Of a stretch of 64,000 nt of DNA, positions 8,209-17,601 are shown one piece after another; the stretch's first letter is position 1; the number at the start of each line of letters is the position of its first letter. The position numbers were made by a program, and so were the translations under genes. The DNA is from Thermohalobaculum sp965263335 (GTDB lineage: Bacteria > Pseudomonadota > Alphaproteobacteria > Rhodobacterales > Rhodobacteraceae): the NCBI GenBank assembly GCA_965263335.1, contig CBDHHE010000001.1, forward strand, positions 3,410,001 to 3,474,000. Reading direction: 5' to 3'. The notes beneath the pieces were generated by a model that had not been told where the DNA came from, made no database searches, and saw only the letters and a program-made list of their open reading frames with translations.

Positions 8209-9164
8209 CAGCGTGGCGCCTCCACCTGGTTGAGGATGTTCTCGAGCACCGTGGCGGGGGTGCGTCCTTCGATCTCGGCCGTCGGACCCAGCACGATCCG
8301 ATGACGCATCGAGGGCGTGAACAAGCGCTTCACGTCATCCGGTATGGCATAATCGCGCCCGTCAAGCGCTGCGGCTGCTCTCACGGCACCGGCAATCGAA
8401 TCCGCTGCGCGTGTTGAACCCCCATGCGCAATCTCCGGATCGGAACGGGTCGCGCGCACCAGAGACACGATGTATCGAATGATGTCGTCGTCCAGCCGGA
8501 TTCCGTCGATCAAGCTGCGTCCGGCCGAAATCTGCTCGACGCCCGCCACGGGCTCAATTCCCTGCCGGCGATGATTGTGATCCAAGGGCTGGCGCGCATG
8601 CCGGGTGAGTATCTCGATCTCGGCGGCTTCGTCGGGGAATGCGACGATGATCTTGAACAGAAACCGGTCGAGCTGTGCCTCTGGCAACGGGTACGTGCCC
8701 TGGTGCTCGATCGGATTCTGGGTGGCAACCACGAAGAAGCTGTCGCCAAGGGCATGATCCTTGCCGTCGATGGTCGCGATGCGCTCGTTCATCACCTGCA
8801 GCAGGGCCGCCTGGGTTTTTGGCGGTGCCCGATTGATCTCGTCAGCCAGCAGGATGTCGGTGAACACAGGCCCCTTCGTGAGCCGGAACTCATTGGTGGT
8901 GAAATCGAAGATGTTGGTGCCCAACACGTCGCCTGGCATCAGGTCGGGCGTGAACTGTATCCGACCGAAGTCCAGGGTCATCGCAGCTGAAAGGCTCTGA
9001 GCCAGAAGCGTCTTGGCGGTGCCGGGGGGCCCCTCGAGGAGGCAGTGTCCACGCGCAAAGATGCCGATGAGGAGCATCTCGATCGCTTCGTCCTGACCAT
9101 GCACTGCCTTGGCAATCTCGGTCCGGATGCTCTCAGCCAGCGTCTGCAGTTCTTCCAAATTCAT
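8208..9164 (-). CDS. MoxR family AAA+ ATPase
   Basis: 318 residues. Walker A is GPPGTAKT at residues 45-52, Walker B is ILLADEINRAPPKTQAALLQ with the MoxR signature, and sensor 1 is VVATQNPIEHQGTYPLPEAQ. MoxR ATPases are chaperone-like motors that activate or insert metal into partner proteins, typically VWA/DUF58 partners like the next gene. I placed the start at the ATG at 9164 (MNLEELQTLAESI) because the longer open frame upstream overlaps the DUF4350 gene and has no family similarity. This start overlaps the end of DUF4350 by 32 bp in another frame. Confidence 0.93.
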   Translation of the reverse strand: MNLEELQTLAESIRTEIAKAVHGQDEAIEMLLIGIFARGHCLLEGPPGTAKTLLAQSLSAAMTLDFGRIQFTPDLMPGDVLGTNIFDFTTNEFRLTKGPVFTDILLADEINRAPPKTQAALLQVMNERIATIDGKDHALGDSFFVVATQNPIEHQGTYPLPEAQLDRFLFKIIVAFPDEAAEIEILTRHARQPLDHNHRRQGIEPVAGVEQISAGRSLIDGIRLDDDIIRYIVSLVRATRSDPEIAHGGSTRAADSIAGAVRAAAALDGRDYAIPDDVKRLFTPSMRHRIVLGPTAEIEGRTPATVLENILNQVEAPR

Positions 9165-10446
9165 GACGTACCTTGTCGTAGCATGTCTCGAACCGATCGA
9201 GACGAAGTGAGAGATCGCCGTGATCTGCGCCGTCACGGCCAATCGGGCGAGATGCCTCTGCGAGCGCTTCGGCGAGCTCCGGATCGCGCCGGGCAATCAG
9301 TCGCGTGAGACTGTCGAGCGCCGGCATGTCGGCCTGGCGGCTCGGGCCCAGCAATTCGGCTGCGAGCGCGTTCAGCCGCGCACGGATATGGGATTCGAGC
9401 AATGCGCCGTCGTGGCGAGACAACCGAAGCAGACGCGCCTTGGCATTGATCGAGACGGTTTTCGAGGCGCGCGGCTCATCTCGGTACATCCGGGCGAGCG
9501 GCCCATAGCGCACGAGTGCCCGCCAGAGCACAAGCCCTCCCACCACCGCGAACCCGATCCAGAGCACCGTGAAGGGCCAGCTGAAAAGTCGGAAGAAGTC
9601 GTCCCAGGTTCGCTCGCGATACTCCTCCATCAACGACTGGTCGATGGTGTAGATGTCATCGGTCCAGTCAACGATGACCGGGCCGTCGTCCGCAAACATC
9701 CGAACGAGATCGAGCGCGGCAGCCGCGTTTCCGCCCAGTGCAAGGCCGTGATTGGACATGAGATCGGGATCGGACAACACCCAGAATGTCTGCCCGTCGC
9801 TGCCGGTGCAGCTTCCGATCAGCATGCTGTTCTGTGTACCGACAACGGGATCGCAGCCCGGCAGCCGAACGGTCTGGGCGTGGAGCAGCGCAATATCATG
9901 CGGGGCATCGTCGAAGGCGTGGGTTGTCTGCGACACACCATCCGGGTCTCGGACGACCCGGGCGCCACCAAAACCCATCTGTATGAGCAATCGGTCGAGA
10001 TCCGCCACGGGAATCAACTGCGTCTGGTGTGCCACGCCCAGCAGTCGCATCCCCTTGCGCCATTTCGGAAGGATGACAAGCGTGTCCAGCAGGCGGGTCT
10101 TCTCCTCCAGAACCCACTCGGTGAAGTCCGTTTCGGTGCGCTGCTCGATCACCTCCTGAGGCGACTCCGGAAACACAAGTGGTTCACGCAGGTCCACATC
10201 GTAAAGCGGCAGCACCCGCAGTTTGACGTTGTCGCGGGTCAGTGAACCAGAACCGTGGAAGGCCCGTGCCTCGACATCGTTTTCCTCCAGCCATGTCACC
10301 AGGCCATCGAAACCGGTCGCACCACGCGCCAAGCCTCGATCCGAGGAGAAGCCGAAAAACCAAAGCAGTCCGATCACCGCGACAACGACGGCGCCGATCA
10401 CCAGCAAGTCGTTGCCGCCATGTGCTGGCTGCGGTCTCGCCGTCAT
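9133..10446 (-). CDS. DUF4350 domain membrane protein
   Basis: 437 residues. An N-terminal signal-anchor (LLVIGAVVVAVIGLLWFFGF) is followed by a periplasmic domain starting ATGFDGLVTWLEENDVEARAF, typical of DUF4350, with WVLSDPDLMSNHGLALGGNA in its middle. A second membrane span (VLWIGFAVVGGLVLWRALVRYGP) and a cytosolic tail of about 130 residues follow. In related clusters DUF4350 lies next to MoxR. The ATG at 10446 overlaps the DUF4129 stop (ATGA) and was preferred over an upstream in-frame start. Confidence 0.82.
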   Translation of the reverse strand: MTARPQPAHGGNDLLVIGAVVVAVIGLLWFFGFSSDRGLARGATGFDGLVTWLEENDVEARAFHGSGSLTRDNVKLRVLPLYDVDLREPLVFPESPQEVIEQRTETDFTEWVLEEKTRLLDTLVILPKWRKGMRLLGVAHQTQLIPVADLDRLLIQMGFGGARVVRDPDGVSQTTHAFDDAPHDIALLHAQTVRLPGCDPVVGTQNSMLIGSCTGSDGQTFWVLSDPDLMSNHGLALGGNAAAALDLVRMFADDGPVIVDWTDDIYTIDQSLMEEYRERTWDDFFRLFSWPFTVLWIGFAVVGGLVLWRALVRYGPLARMYRDEPRASKTVSINAKARLLRLSRHDGALLESHIRARLNALAAELLGPSRQADMPALDSLTRLIARRDPELAEALAEASRPIGRDGADHGDLSLRLDRFETCYDKVRHEFGRTADAG

Positions 10447-11216
10447 GAGCCAGTGCCCGCCGGATCGCTCGACACGTCGCTCAGTCCGAGTATCGCAACG
10501 GCATCCTGCCAACAGGCGCGCCAGTCCGCATCCGAGAGATCACGTCCGCCGAAATGGACAATCTCGACCTGACGCACCAGGCGGCGCAGAGCGGGCAAAT
10601 GCGCCCAGCCGCCGGGCAGGATGCGAAGCACGTCCCGTGCCGTGAGACTGCGCCCGAGGCGAAGATCATTCTGGGCTGCGGCCTGCTCGATCGTCCGGCT
10701 GACAAGCAACACCAGAGCCTCGCGGCGATCGGACATCGCTTGGAGGCGTGCGAGGAACGGATCCAGGCCGGTCTCGCTTGCCGCTGCGGAGCCCTCTTGG
10801 GACTTGTCTGCCCGGAGCGCTTGCCGTGCCCCGTCCCGTTCCTCGGAGAACGACACCGATATCCGGGTGCCGAAGCGCGCGAAGACGAACAGGATCGCGA
10901 TCAACAAACCGCCGAAAACCAGACCCACGATCCAGCGCGACCGCTCCCGCGCGGCATCAGGCTCGAGGGGCGGGTCCGGAACTTCGGTCCGGGCATCCGG
11001 CGATGGCACAAACGGCGCGTCCGGCTTGAGATACACAATCTCGGACTGAAGACTGCCACGTTCGGCAACACGCAGATATTCCTCGTTCAGAGACCCCACA
11101 TCGGCGTGGTCGGACGGATCGATCCTCGAGGCTTGCTCAGGTTCAGTTGCCCAGGAGATGCCGGTCGCGGCGATGCACGCCACCACCCAGATCCACGCGT
11201 GCGCAGGTCTTGGCAT
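10443..11216 (-). CDS. DUF4129 domain protein, first gene of the MoxR cluster
   Basis: 257 residues. A signal peptide (about 1-22) is followed by a short periplasmic region, one membrane span (WIVGLVFGGLLIAILFVFA) and a C-terminal cytosolic DUF4129-like domain (SLTARDVLRILPG, ALRRLVRQVEIVHFGGRDLS). In many proteins this domain is fused to transglutaminase or sits beside MoxR/DUF58 genes. I chose the ATG at 11216 because a GGTGGAGACG site precedes it; a GTG at 11234 is possible. It opens the leftward operon, so the promoter should lie in 11217-11327, but no clear boxes were seen. Confidence 0.75.
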   Translation of the reverse strand: MPRPAHAWIWVVACIAATGISWATEPEQASRIDPSDHADVGSLNEEYLRVAERGSLQSEIVYLKPDAPFVPSPDARTEVPDPPLEPDAARERSRWIVGLVFGGLLIAILFVFARFGTRISVSFSEERDGARQALRADKSQEGSAAASETGLDPFLARLQAMSDRREALVLLVSRTIEQAAAQNDLRLGRSLTARDVLRILPGGWAHLPALRRLVRQVEIVHFGGRDLSDADWRACWQDAVAILGLSDVSSDPAGTGS

Positions 11217-11327
11217 GGGATAGGGCGTCTCCACCGGCGATGACAGGCGCCTGCCGCATCGCGGGCACCGTAATGCTGCGCTCAGAGTCTAACACTTTAA
11301 ACCCGGCCATTTGAAGGCGTGGGCCCG

Positions 11328-12638
11328 TTATTCCAAATGCTCTGCGGTTTCGACCTGTGGGGCAGTGCGCAAGAACCCGACCGCAATCACGGCGGCAATG
11401 ATTGGCAAAATTGCGAGAAGGCGCAGCGTCAAGGCAGGATCGCCGATCTGGTCGAGCGCGTAGGATACTGGCACCGGACCAAGCGAGGCACCGACAACGC
11501 CCACCATCTGTCCCCGCCCCTGGATCCGCCCCAGATGCAGGCGGCCGAAATAGCGCGGCCAGATATAGGCAAACATGGTCATCGAGAATGCATTGTTGAG
11601 CCCGAACGCCACCGAGTAGACGATAAGGCTCGGCACGGAGCTCACGAAAGTCACGCCCACCAGCGTGCAGCTTTGGACCACCAGTGCGGCTGCAAACATG
11701 TACCGGGTGCGGAAACGGTCGAAGCCGCGACCGACGATTGGCATCAGGCAGACCATCGAAATCGCGGTGCAGAGAAAACCGAGATCCCCGTTGCCCGCCG
11801 ACAACCCACGGCTCTCCATGATGTTGTACTGATGAAAGTGCAGTGCAGTTACGAGGCCGGCGATCAGGAAGAGCCCGGCTGCAACGATGTAGAAGCTCGG
11901 ATGGCGGACGGCTTCTTCGGGGGACGCCCCGGTGAGCGGCGGCGGCGGCGCGCCGGATTCCTCAGGCACCGCACCATCGGGCAACAGGCCCATGTCTTCG
12001 GGCTTGTCGCGCACCAGAAGCCAGATAACCGGCAACATCGTTACCCAGGTCATCGCACCGAGCGCCACCCAAGCCTCGCGCCAGCCTAAGGTCTCGATCA
12101 ACAGCCGGGAAAGCGGTGGGTGAATGCCCATAGAGGCTGCAAACCCCAGCGCCATCAGACCCATCGCGAAGCCGCGTTTGGCCTCAAACCACTGCGAGAC
12201 GAGGTTTGCCGCCCCCAGCATCATCGAGCCTTGTCCGAGGAACCGCAAAAGGGCGAAACCGACACCAAGCCACAACAGGTTCGCGACAGCACCGAAGACG
12301 ACGCAAGCAACCCCCAGCAGCAGCGAGACGGCGATCAGACTGCGCCTCGGACCGAAGATCTCGATCTGACGGCCAAACGCCGGCAACGCGAACGCCGCTG
12401 CAACAGTCGCTGCACCATAGGCCCACGCAACATCCGTGAGCGTCAGGCCAAGATCGGCGGCGATCTGCGCATTGAACGCTGCAAATGTGTGCGACTGGCC
12501 CGGACCGCTGCCGAAGATGCAGAATCCTGCGGCGAACAAGATGAACCAGCCATAGAAGATGCGGCCATTCAGATAGTCGCCCGGTTTCCGCCAATCGTCC
12601 AGCACACTGAAGCCTCTATCCGCATGGCCGCCGCTCAT
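11328..12638 (-). CDS. Major facilitator superfamily transporter
   Basis: 436 residues with twelve predicted spans in two halves separated by a charged central loop (about 200-230, with EESGAPPPPLTG). Motif-A-like sequences are weak. FYGWFILFAAGFCIFGSG at the start and FEAKRGFAMGLMALGFA in the fifth span resemble the oxalate/formate and monocarboxylate antiporter branch. The substrate is not decidable. The ATG at 12638 has GGAG 8 bases upstream. It is divergent from the epimerase at 12719; the 80 bp between must hold both promoters. Confidence 0.8.
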   Translation of the reverse strand: MSGGHADRGFSVLDDWRKPGDYLNGRIFYGWFILFAAGFCIFGSGPGQSHTFAAFNAQIAADLGLTLTDVAWAYGAATVAAAFALPAFGRQIEIFGPRRSLIAVSLLLGVACVVFGAVANLLWLGVGFALLRFLGQGSMMLGAANLVSQWFEAKRGFAMGLMALGFAASMGIHPPLSRLLIETLGWREAWVALGAMTWVTMLPVIWLLVRDKPEDMGLLPDGAVPEESGAPPPPLTGASPEEAVRHPSFYIVAAGLFLIAGLVTALHFHQYNIMESRGLSAGNGDLGFLCTAISMVCLMPIVGRGFDRFRTRYMFAAALVVQSCTLVGVTFVSSVPSLIVYSVAFGLNNAFSMTMFAYIWPRYFGRLHLGRIQGRGQMVGVVGASLGPVPVSYALDQIGDPALTLRLLAILPIIAAVIAVGFLRTAPQVETAEHLE

Positions 12639-12718
12639 AGCCCAGACTCCTATTGCCGATACCGTGCGCGATGTCGATGATCGTCTCCGAGTTTGTGATG
12701 TTTATCAGGGAGGTGGTG

Positions 12719-13714
12719 ATGGGTGTTCAGATCGCGGGCGCGCGCATTTTGGTGGCCGGCGGAGGCTCGCTGGTCGGTTCGCATCTGGCGGCCGCCCTCC
12801 TCGAGCGCGATGTGGGTGAACTGGTGGTCTTCGACCCGATCGCGTTCGACGCGGAGGATGCTCTGGGGCCTCTCAAGAACGACCCCAGGGTGCGTATGGT
12901 GCCGGGTGATCTGCTGAAGCCACATCAGATCATCGACGAGATGGTGGGTGTGGACGGTGCGGTGAACTTGGCGGCCTACATGACATTGGGACTCGCCGCT
13001 CACACCGTCGATGCAGTGGACCTTAACGTCATGGGCCACATAAATTTTTTGGAAGCAGCCCGCCACGCGGGCGCGCGCAAGATCGTGTTCGCATCATCGA
13101 ATGCCGTCTATGGCTATGGGATCGGTGGGGCGATTGGCGAGGAAACCCCACACCACAACGCCGGCATCCCGGCGCCCGCTGCGGCCTACGGGTCGACCAA
13201 GATTCTTGGCGAGCAACTGTGCCGCATCTACGAGGCCAAACACGGCCTTGCGCATCTGACGCTGCGCTTCTCCACCGTGTATGGCGAAGGTCAGCACTTT
13301 CGCGCCGCCAACGCACTCTACATCATCGAGACCTATGATCGGTTGATGCGTGGCGAACCACCTGAGTTGTTCGGTGACGGCCTGGAATCGAAGGACTTTG
13401 TCTACGCCGGGGACGTGGCGCGCGCGATTTGCCTTGCCCTCGAATCGCCTGTGAGCGGCGAAGCGCTGAACATCTCGGGCGGCGAGGGGATCGCAACGCG
13501 CGATCTTGTGGCGCTGGTCGCCCGAATCGCCGAAAGGGACATTCCACCTGTCTACCTTGCCGAGGACGGGCGTGTCCGTCTGCCCACGGGACCGGGCCTG
13601 CACTTCGTCAACACCCGGGCCGCGGAGGTACTGGGCTGGCGCCCGGAAATGCCGCTCGAAGAAGGCATCCGCCGGCTGATCGCCGATCGTGCCCGTCGCC
13701 GCAGCGCCAGCTGA
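12719..13714 (+). CDS. NAD-dependent epimerase/dehydratase (extended SDR)
   Basis: 331 residues. The Rossmann motif is GARILVAGGGSLVGSHLAAALL (GxGxxxG form) near residues 7-28. The NAA-like motif appears as VNLAAYMTL, and the catalytic Tyr-x-x-x-Lys is AAYGSTKILGEQ with the preceding Ser in VFASSNAVYG. The C-terminal half reads like UDP-glucose 4-epimerase relatives (LRFSTVYGEG, DFVYAGDVARAI, LNISGGEG). The ATG at 12719 has GGGAGGTGG directly upstream; the open frame extends further but without a ribosome site. Lone gene, convergent with the lyase. Sugar-nucleotide substrate unknown. Confidence 0.85.
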   Translation: MGVQIAGARILVAGGGSLVGSHLAAALLERDVGELVVFDPIAFDAEDALGPLKNDPRVRMVPGDLLKPHQIIDEMVGVDGAVNLAAYMTLGLAAHTVDAVDLNVMGHINFLEAARHAGARKIVFASSNAVYGYGIGGAIGEETPHHNAGIPAPAAAYGSTKILGEQLCRIYEAKHGLAHLTLRFSTVYGEGQHFRAANALYIIETYDRLMRGEPPELFGDGLESKDFVYAGDVARAICLALESPVSGEALNISGGEGIATRDLVALVARIAERDIPPVYLAEDGRVRLPTGPGLHFVNTRAAEVLGWRPEMPLEEGIRRLIADRARRRSAS

Positions 13715-13725
13715 CAGCGCTGTCC

Positions 13726-15078
13726 CTACGGTGCCTGGCGCCTGTCCAGCATGCGAGCGACCATGTCCGGCGCTTCGCCGAGATAGTTGGCCGGATCGGT
13801 GAGTGCTTCAAGCTGCGCGCGGTCGAACTCTGCAGCGATCGTTGGCTCCTCTGCAAGCGCATCCACGAACGGCACATTCTCCGTCAGAGCGCGGCGGCAG
13901 CAATCATAGACCAGGTCATGCGCGACCTGACGGCCCAGCGCCGGGGCGAGGCCCATCATCACGGCTTCGGACACAATCAGGCCACCGGTCTTTGCGAGGC
14001 CCTGACGCATCGCGTCCTCCCGCACCTCAAGACCTTCGAGAACGTCACGCGCGGCCCGTACCCCACCGGAGCAGTGAACCATTGCCGTCGGCAGCGCCTG
14101 CCATTCCACGTGCCACGGCCCTGTTGCGCGCTCGTGGTCCTGAACGACCGCATCCAGCATTGCGCCATGCGCCTCGCGCACGATCTTTGCCGTCGCCAGC
14201 ATGAGCTCAGCGCCGATCGGGTTGCGCTTCTGCGGCATCGTCGAGGACGCCCCGCGTCCGGGCTGGAAGGGCTCGAGCACTTCTCCCGTCTCGGTTTGCA
14301 TCATGAGCGTGATGTCGAGCCCGATCTTGCCCACCGTGGCTGACACGAGCGCGAGCCAGCCGGTCACCTCGGCAAAGCCATCGCGGATCGTGTGCCAGCT
14401 CGTCGCGGGCTCATCGAGACCAAGTTCAAGCGCAAGCGCCGCCTGCACAGCAAGACCACGCCCTGCGAGCGATGCCAGGGTGCCTGCGGCGCCGGAGAAT
14501 GAGACCACCTCGACACGCGGACGCAGCTCGGCGAGCCGCACGCGGTGCCGATCAATGCCCGCCAACCAAGCGACCGCCTTGTGCCCGAAGCTCACGGGCA
14601 GGGCATGCTGAAGATGCGTACGCCCCGCCATCGGCGTTCTTGCATGCGTGTCCGCGAGCACCGCGAGCGCTGCCGCGACCCGGTCCAGATCGGCCGCAAT
14701 CAACTGGAGCGCCGACCGGATCTGAAGCACATCGGCGGTGTCCATGATGTCCTGTGTCGTCGCGCCATAGTGGACATACTGGCCATGCCCGTCCGACGCC
14801 CAATCGGACATCTGCTCCACCAATGGCAGGATTGGGTAGCCGACAATTGCGGTTCGCGCCGCCAGACGATCCCAATCCAGACGATCAAGGTCTGCGGCAG
14901 CAGCAATCGCCTCGGCCGCGGGTTTCGGGATCACGCCAACGGTCGCCTCGGCCCGGGCAAGTGCCACCTCGACGTCGATGTAGCGCTGAACCAGCGCCCG
15001 ATCCTCGAAGAGTGCCCGAACCTCCGGCGCACCAAACATGTCACCAAAGATGGCAGACGTGGCAACAAATGCTGGCAT
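13726..15078 (-). CDS. Adenylosuccinate lyase/3-carboxymuconate cycloisomerase family protein
   Basis: 450 residues of the fumarase/aspartase superfamily. Three conserved regions are visible: VHYGATTQDIMDTA (region 1), AGRTHLQHALPVSFGHK (region 2) and the signature loop GASSTMPQKRNPIGAE (region 3, catalytic Ser). Length and sequence fit the PcaB-like (3-carboxy-cis,cis-muconate cycloisomerase) branch better than PurB. No other protocatechuate-pathway gene is nearby, so the substrate is uncertain. It sits among an MFS transporter, an epimerase and an aldehyde dehydrogenase. The ATG at 15078 has AGGGG upstream. Confidence 0.82.
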   Translation of the reverse strand: MPAFVATSAIFGDMFGAPEVRALFEDRALVQRYIDVEVALARAEATVGVIPKPAAEAIAAAADLDRLDWDRLAARTAIVGYPILPLVEQMSDWASDGHGQYVHYGATTQDIMDTADVLQIRSALQLIAADLDRVAAALAVLADTHARTPMAGRTHLQHALPVSFGHKAVAWLAGIDRHRVRLAELRPRVEVVSFSGAAGTLASLAGRGLAVQAALALELGLDEPATSWHTIRDGFAEVTGWLALVSATVGKIGLDITLMMQTETGEVLEPFQPGRGASSTMPQKRNPIGAELMLATAKIVREAHGAMLDAVVQDHERATGPWHVEWQALPTAMVHCSGGVRAARDVLEGLEVREDAMRQGLAKTGGLIVSEAVMMGLAPALGRQVAHDLVYDCCRRALTENVPFVDALAEEPTIAAEFDRAQLEALTDPANYLGEAPDMVARMLDRRQAP

Positions 15079-15242
15079 GAATGATTTCCCCTGACCGTCC
15101 TACGTGTAGCGCGTCCCACACCTGACATGCCCACAACGGCAGAGCAATTGGCGCCGCGCGTTCACGGGGAATTGAGCGCCGATTGCTCGGCAAACGGCCA
15201 CGGCTTGCGCGATACTTGGCGAGAAACGTCCGGGAGACCTCC

Positions 15243-15749
15243 ATGAAGCGCAACCGCACGAAGCACGGCAAGGCAAAAACACACGCGAGCGCATCCACAC
15301 CGAAACCGCCCAGGAAGCGCATGAGCCGGCGGGACTTGATCAGCAATCTGGGAATGCTGGCTGGGGGCATCGCGGTGCTCGGCGCCGGCGGCTGGTACGT
15401 CATCGGTGATGTCCAGGCCGGAATCCGCGAGGCCGATCTTTCACGCATCGGGAATGGTCGGCCAGCTGTGGTGCAGATCCACGATCCGCAGTGCACGAGC
15501 TGTCTCGCGTTGCAGAAGGAGGCCCGTGCGGCACTCGACAGCATTGATCACGACCGCCTGCAGTACGTTGTGGCGAACATCCGTCAACCCGACGGACGCC
15601 GGCTTGCTGACGCGCATGGGGTGGGCCACGTGACACTGTTGCTGTTCGACGGTGCTGGGCGGCGGCGCGAGGTTCTCCAGGGCAACTACAGTGCCGCCGC
15701 CCTGGAGGAAGCATTCCGAGCGCATCTGGACTCGGTCGGCGAAAGCTAG
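15243..15749 (+). CDS. Thioredoxin-fold protein with Arg-Arg N-terminal anchor and CTSC motif
   Basis: 168 residues. A very basic N-terminus of about 35 residues leads to SRRDLISNLGMLAGG, a twin-arginine-like stretch followed by one hydrophobic span. The remaining 110 residues look like a degenerate thioredoxin fold: AVVQIHDPQCTSCLALQKEA carries a CxxC (Cys-Thr-Ser-Cys) in the right place, and GVGHVTLLLFDGAGRRREVL replaces the usual cis-Pro region (His-Val-Thr instead of x-Pro-Thr). It is probably membrane-anchored or Tat-exported. The ATG at 15243 has GGGAGACC upstream. Redox partner unknown. Confidence 0.6.
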   Translation: MKRNRTKHGKAKTHASASTPKPPRKRMSRRDLISNLGMLAGGIAVLGAGGWYVIGDVQAGIREADLSRIGNGRPAVVQIHDPQCTSCLALQKEARAALDSIDHDRLQYVVANIRQPDGRRLADAHGVGHVTLLLFDGAGRRREVLQGNYSAAALEEAFRAHLDSVGES

Positions 15750-15758
15750 CCTGGCCGG

Positions 15759-17240
15759 TCAGCGCATCACGAACGGATTGCCCGGCGCCGCATCCGACGT
15801 GTTAATCCAGACGGATTTGGTCGAAAGGTATTCCCGGATCGCTTCGACGCCCGACTCGCGCCCGATTCCCGAACGCTTAACACCACCGAACGGCATCATG
15901 TAGCTCACCGCACGGTAGGTGTTGACCCAGACCGTTCCGGCCTTCAGCGCCTTGGACATCCGCACGGCGCGCCCGATGTTCTGGGTCCAAACACCAGCGG
16001 CGAGGCCGAAGGCGATGTCATTGCCGATCTCCACAGCCTCTTCCTCGGTTTCAAATCCGATGATCGAGAGCACCGGGCCGAACACCTCTTCCTGCGCGAT
16101 GCGCATCGAGTTTTGCACACCCGTGAAGATCGTCGGTTCCACGAACTGACCGCCGTTGATCTCGGGGCCCTCGGGTGTGCCGCCGCCAAACAAGAGCTCG
16201 GCCCCTTCGGACTGGGCGATGTCGATGTACTCGCGAATCTTCTGATACTGCGGCTGTGTCGTGACCGGACCGATGTTGGTCTCGGGCTTCATCGGATCGC
16301 CGATGCGTGCGGTCTTGGCGATCTCGACCAGTTTTTGAGAGACCTCGTCGCGGACCGAATTCTGGACCAGCAGCCGCGAGCCGGCGATGCAGGTTTGCCC
16401 TGTGGCCGCAAAAATCCCGGAGACCGCGCCTGCGCACGCCGCGTCCAGATTCGCATCATCAAAAATGATGTTCGGTGACTTGCCGCCGAGCTCGAGGCTC
16501 ACTCGCTTGATGTGCTTGGCGGCCTGCGCGTAGATCAAGCCTCCCGTTTTGTCCGAGCCCGTGAACGTGATTTTCGCCACGCCCGGATGATCGACGAGGG
16601 CGGCACCCGCTTCCTGCCCAAAGCCCGCGACAACATTGAAGACACCGTCGGGAAATCCCGCTTCCTTGACGAGAGCTGCATATTCCAGCGTCGATGCAGA
16701 TGTGAACTCCGAGGGCTTCACCACGACAGTGCACCCCGCAGCAAGGGCAGGCGCACACTTCCAGGCAATGAACAAGAGCGGGGAATTCCAAGCAGTTATG
16801 GCACCGACAACGCCGACCGGCTCGTGGCTGGTGAATGCGAGGTGATCCGGCTTGTCGATCGGTATCGTAGCGCCTTCGATCTTGTCGGCGAGACCGGCGA
16901 AATAGTACCACCATTCCGGGTGATACTTCATCTGCCCGTGCATCTCCGACATCAGCTTGCCATTGTCACGCACCTCGATTTCGGCGAGGCGTTCGGCGTT
17001 CTCGGCCACGAGATCCCCGAGCTTGCGCATGAGTTTGCCGCGCGCCGACGCGGTCAGCTCCGGCCATGGTCCGCTGTTCAGCGCGCGGGTGGCCGCCGCA
17101 ACCGCTTTGTCGACATCCGCGGCCGTGCCGCGCGGGACTTTCGCCCATGCCTCGCCGCGATAGGGATCGATGGAGTCAAACCATTGACCCTGAACCGGGT
17201 CGACATAAGCGCCATCGATGTAGTGCTGATAGGTTTTCAT
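15759..17240 (-). CDS. NAD(P)-dependent aldehyde dehydrogenase
   Basis: 493 residues, full length for the family. Key elements are the cofactor loop GAITAWNSPLLFIAWK, FTGSDKTGG, the general base Glu in LELGGKSPN, the nucleophile Cys in ATGQTCIAGSRL, and EEVFGPVLSIIGF near the C-terminus. It oxidises an aldehyde to the acid in the cytosol. Substrate not assigned. The ATG at 17240 has GGGAGGACGGG upstream. It is convergent with the thioredoxin-like gene, 9 bp apart. Confidence 0.92.
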   Translation of the reverse strand: MKTYQHYIDGAYVDPVQGQWFDSIDPYRGEAWAKVPRGTAADVDKAVAAATRALNSGPWPELTASARGKLMRKLGDLVAENAERLAEIEVRDNGKLMSEMHGQMKYHPEWWYYFAGLADKIEGATIPIDKPDHLAFTSHEPVGVVGAITAWNSPLLFIAWKCAPALAAGCTVVVKPSEFTSASTLEYAALVKEAGFPDGVFNVVAGFGQEAGAALVDHPGVAKITFTGSDKTGGLIYAQAAKHIKRVSLELGGKSPNIIFDDANLDAACAGAVSGIFAATGQTCIAGSRLLVQNSVRDEVSQKLVEIAKTARIGDPMKPETNIGPVTTQPQYQKIREYIDIAQSEGAELLFGGGTPEGPEINGGQFVEPTIFTGVQNSMRIAQEEVFGPVLSIIGFETEEEAVEIGNDIAFGLAAGVWTQNIGRAVRMSKALKAGTVWVNTYRAVSYMMPFGGVKRSGIGRESGVEAIREYLSTKSVWINTSDAAPGNPFVMR

Positions 17241-17601
17241 CCCGTCCTCCCAAACGTGTCCGGCGCTGCCCGCGCCACTTGTTCGGCCCGATCATATGCG
17301 GGGTCGCGCCGATTGCCAGCCACAGCTGATCCCGGCCCGGAAATTCGCGTCATACGTTAACTTTGAAATCTAGTTTCGCCCGTGTGTTGCCCGACAATTG
17401 CCTTAAAATTCGATCTGAATGCGGCACATCGGAATTGAGACAAGTTTGGAGGGTAATGCAGGCAATGAACGCTCGGGACGATCGCGAAACCGCCTTTCTC
17501 ACAGGCGCCGAAGCGAACGGATCAGGCATCATGGTCTGCTGGGCGGGGTCGATGTTCCGGCCACAATTGCCACACTCCACAGCCAAGGGAACGGGTTCGA
17601 G
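17241..17601. other. Divergent intergenic region, aldehyde dehydrogenase / AAA ATPase
   Basis: 361 bp between divergent starts. An AT-richer patch at about 17345-17415 probably contains the promoters, but no box pair is convincing. Open frames here lack coding character. No RNA gene seen. Confidence 0.4.

Noticed and set aside
9220..10245. Plus-strand open frame opposite DUF4350
   Set aside because: Antisense shadow with no ribosome site or motif.
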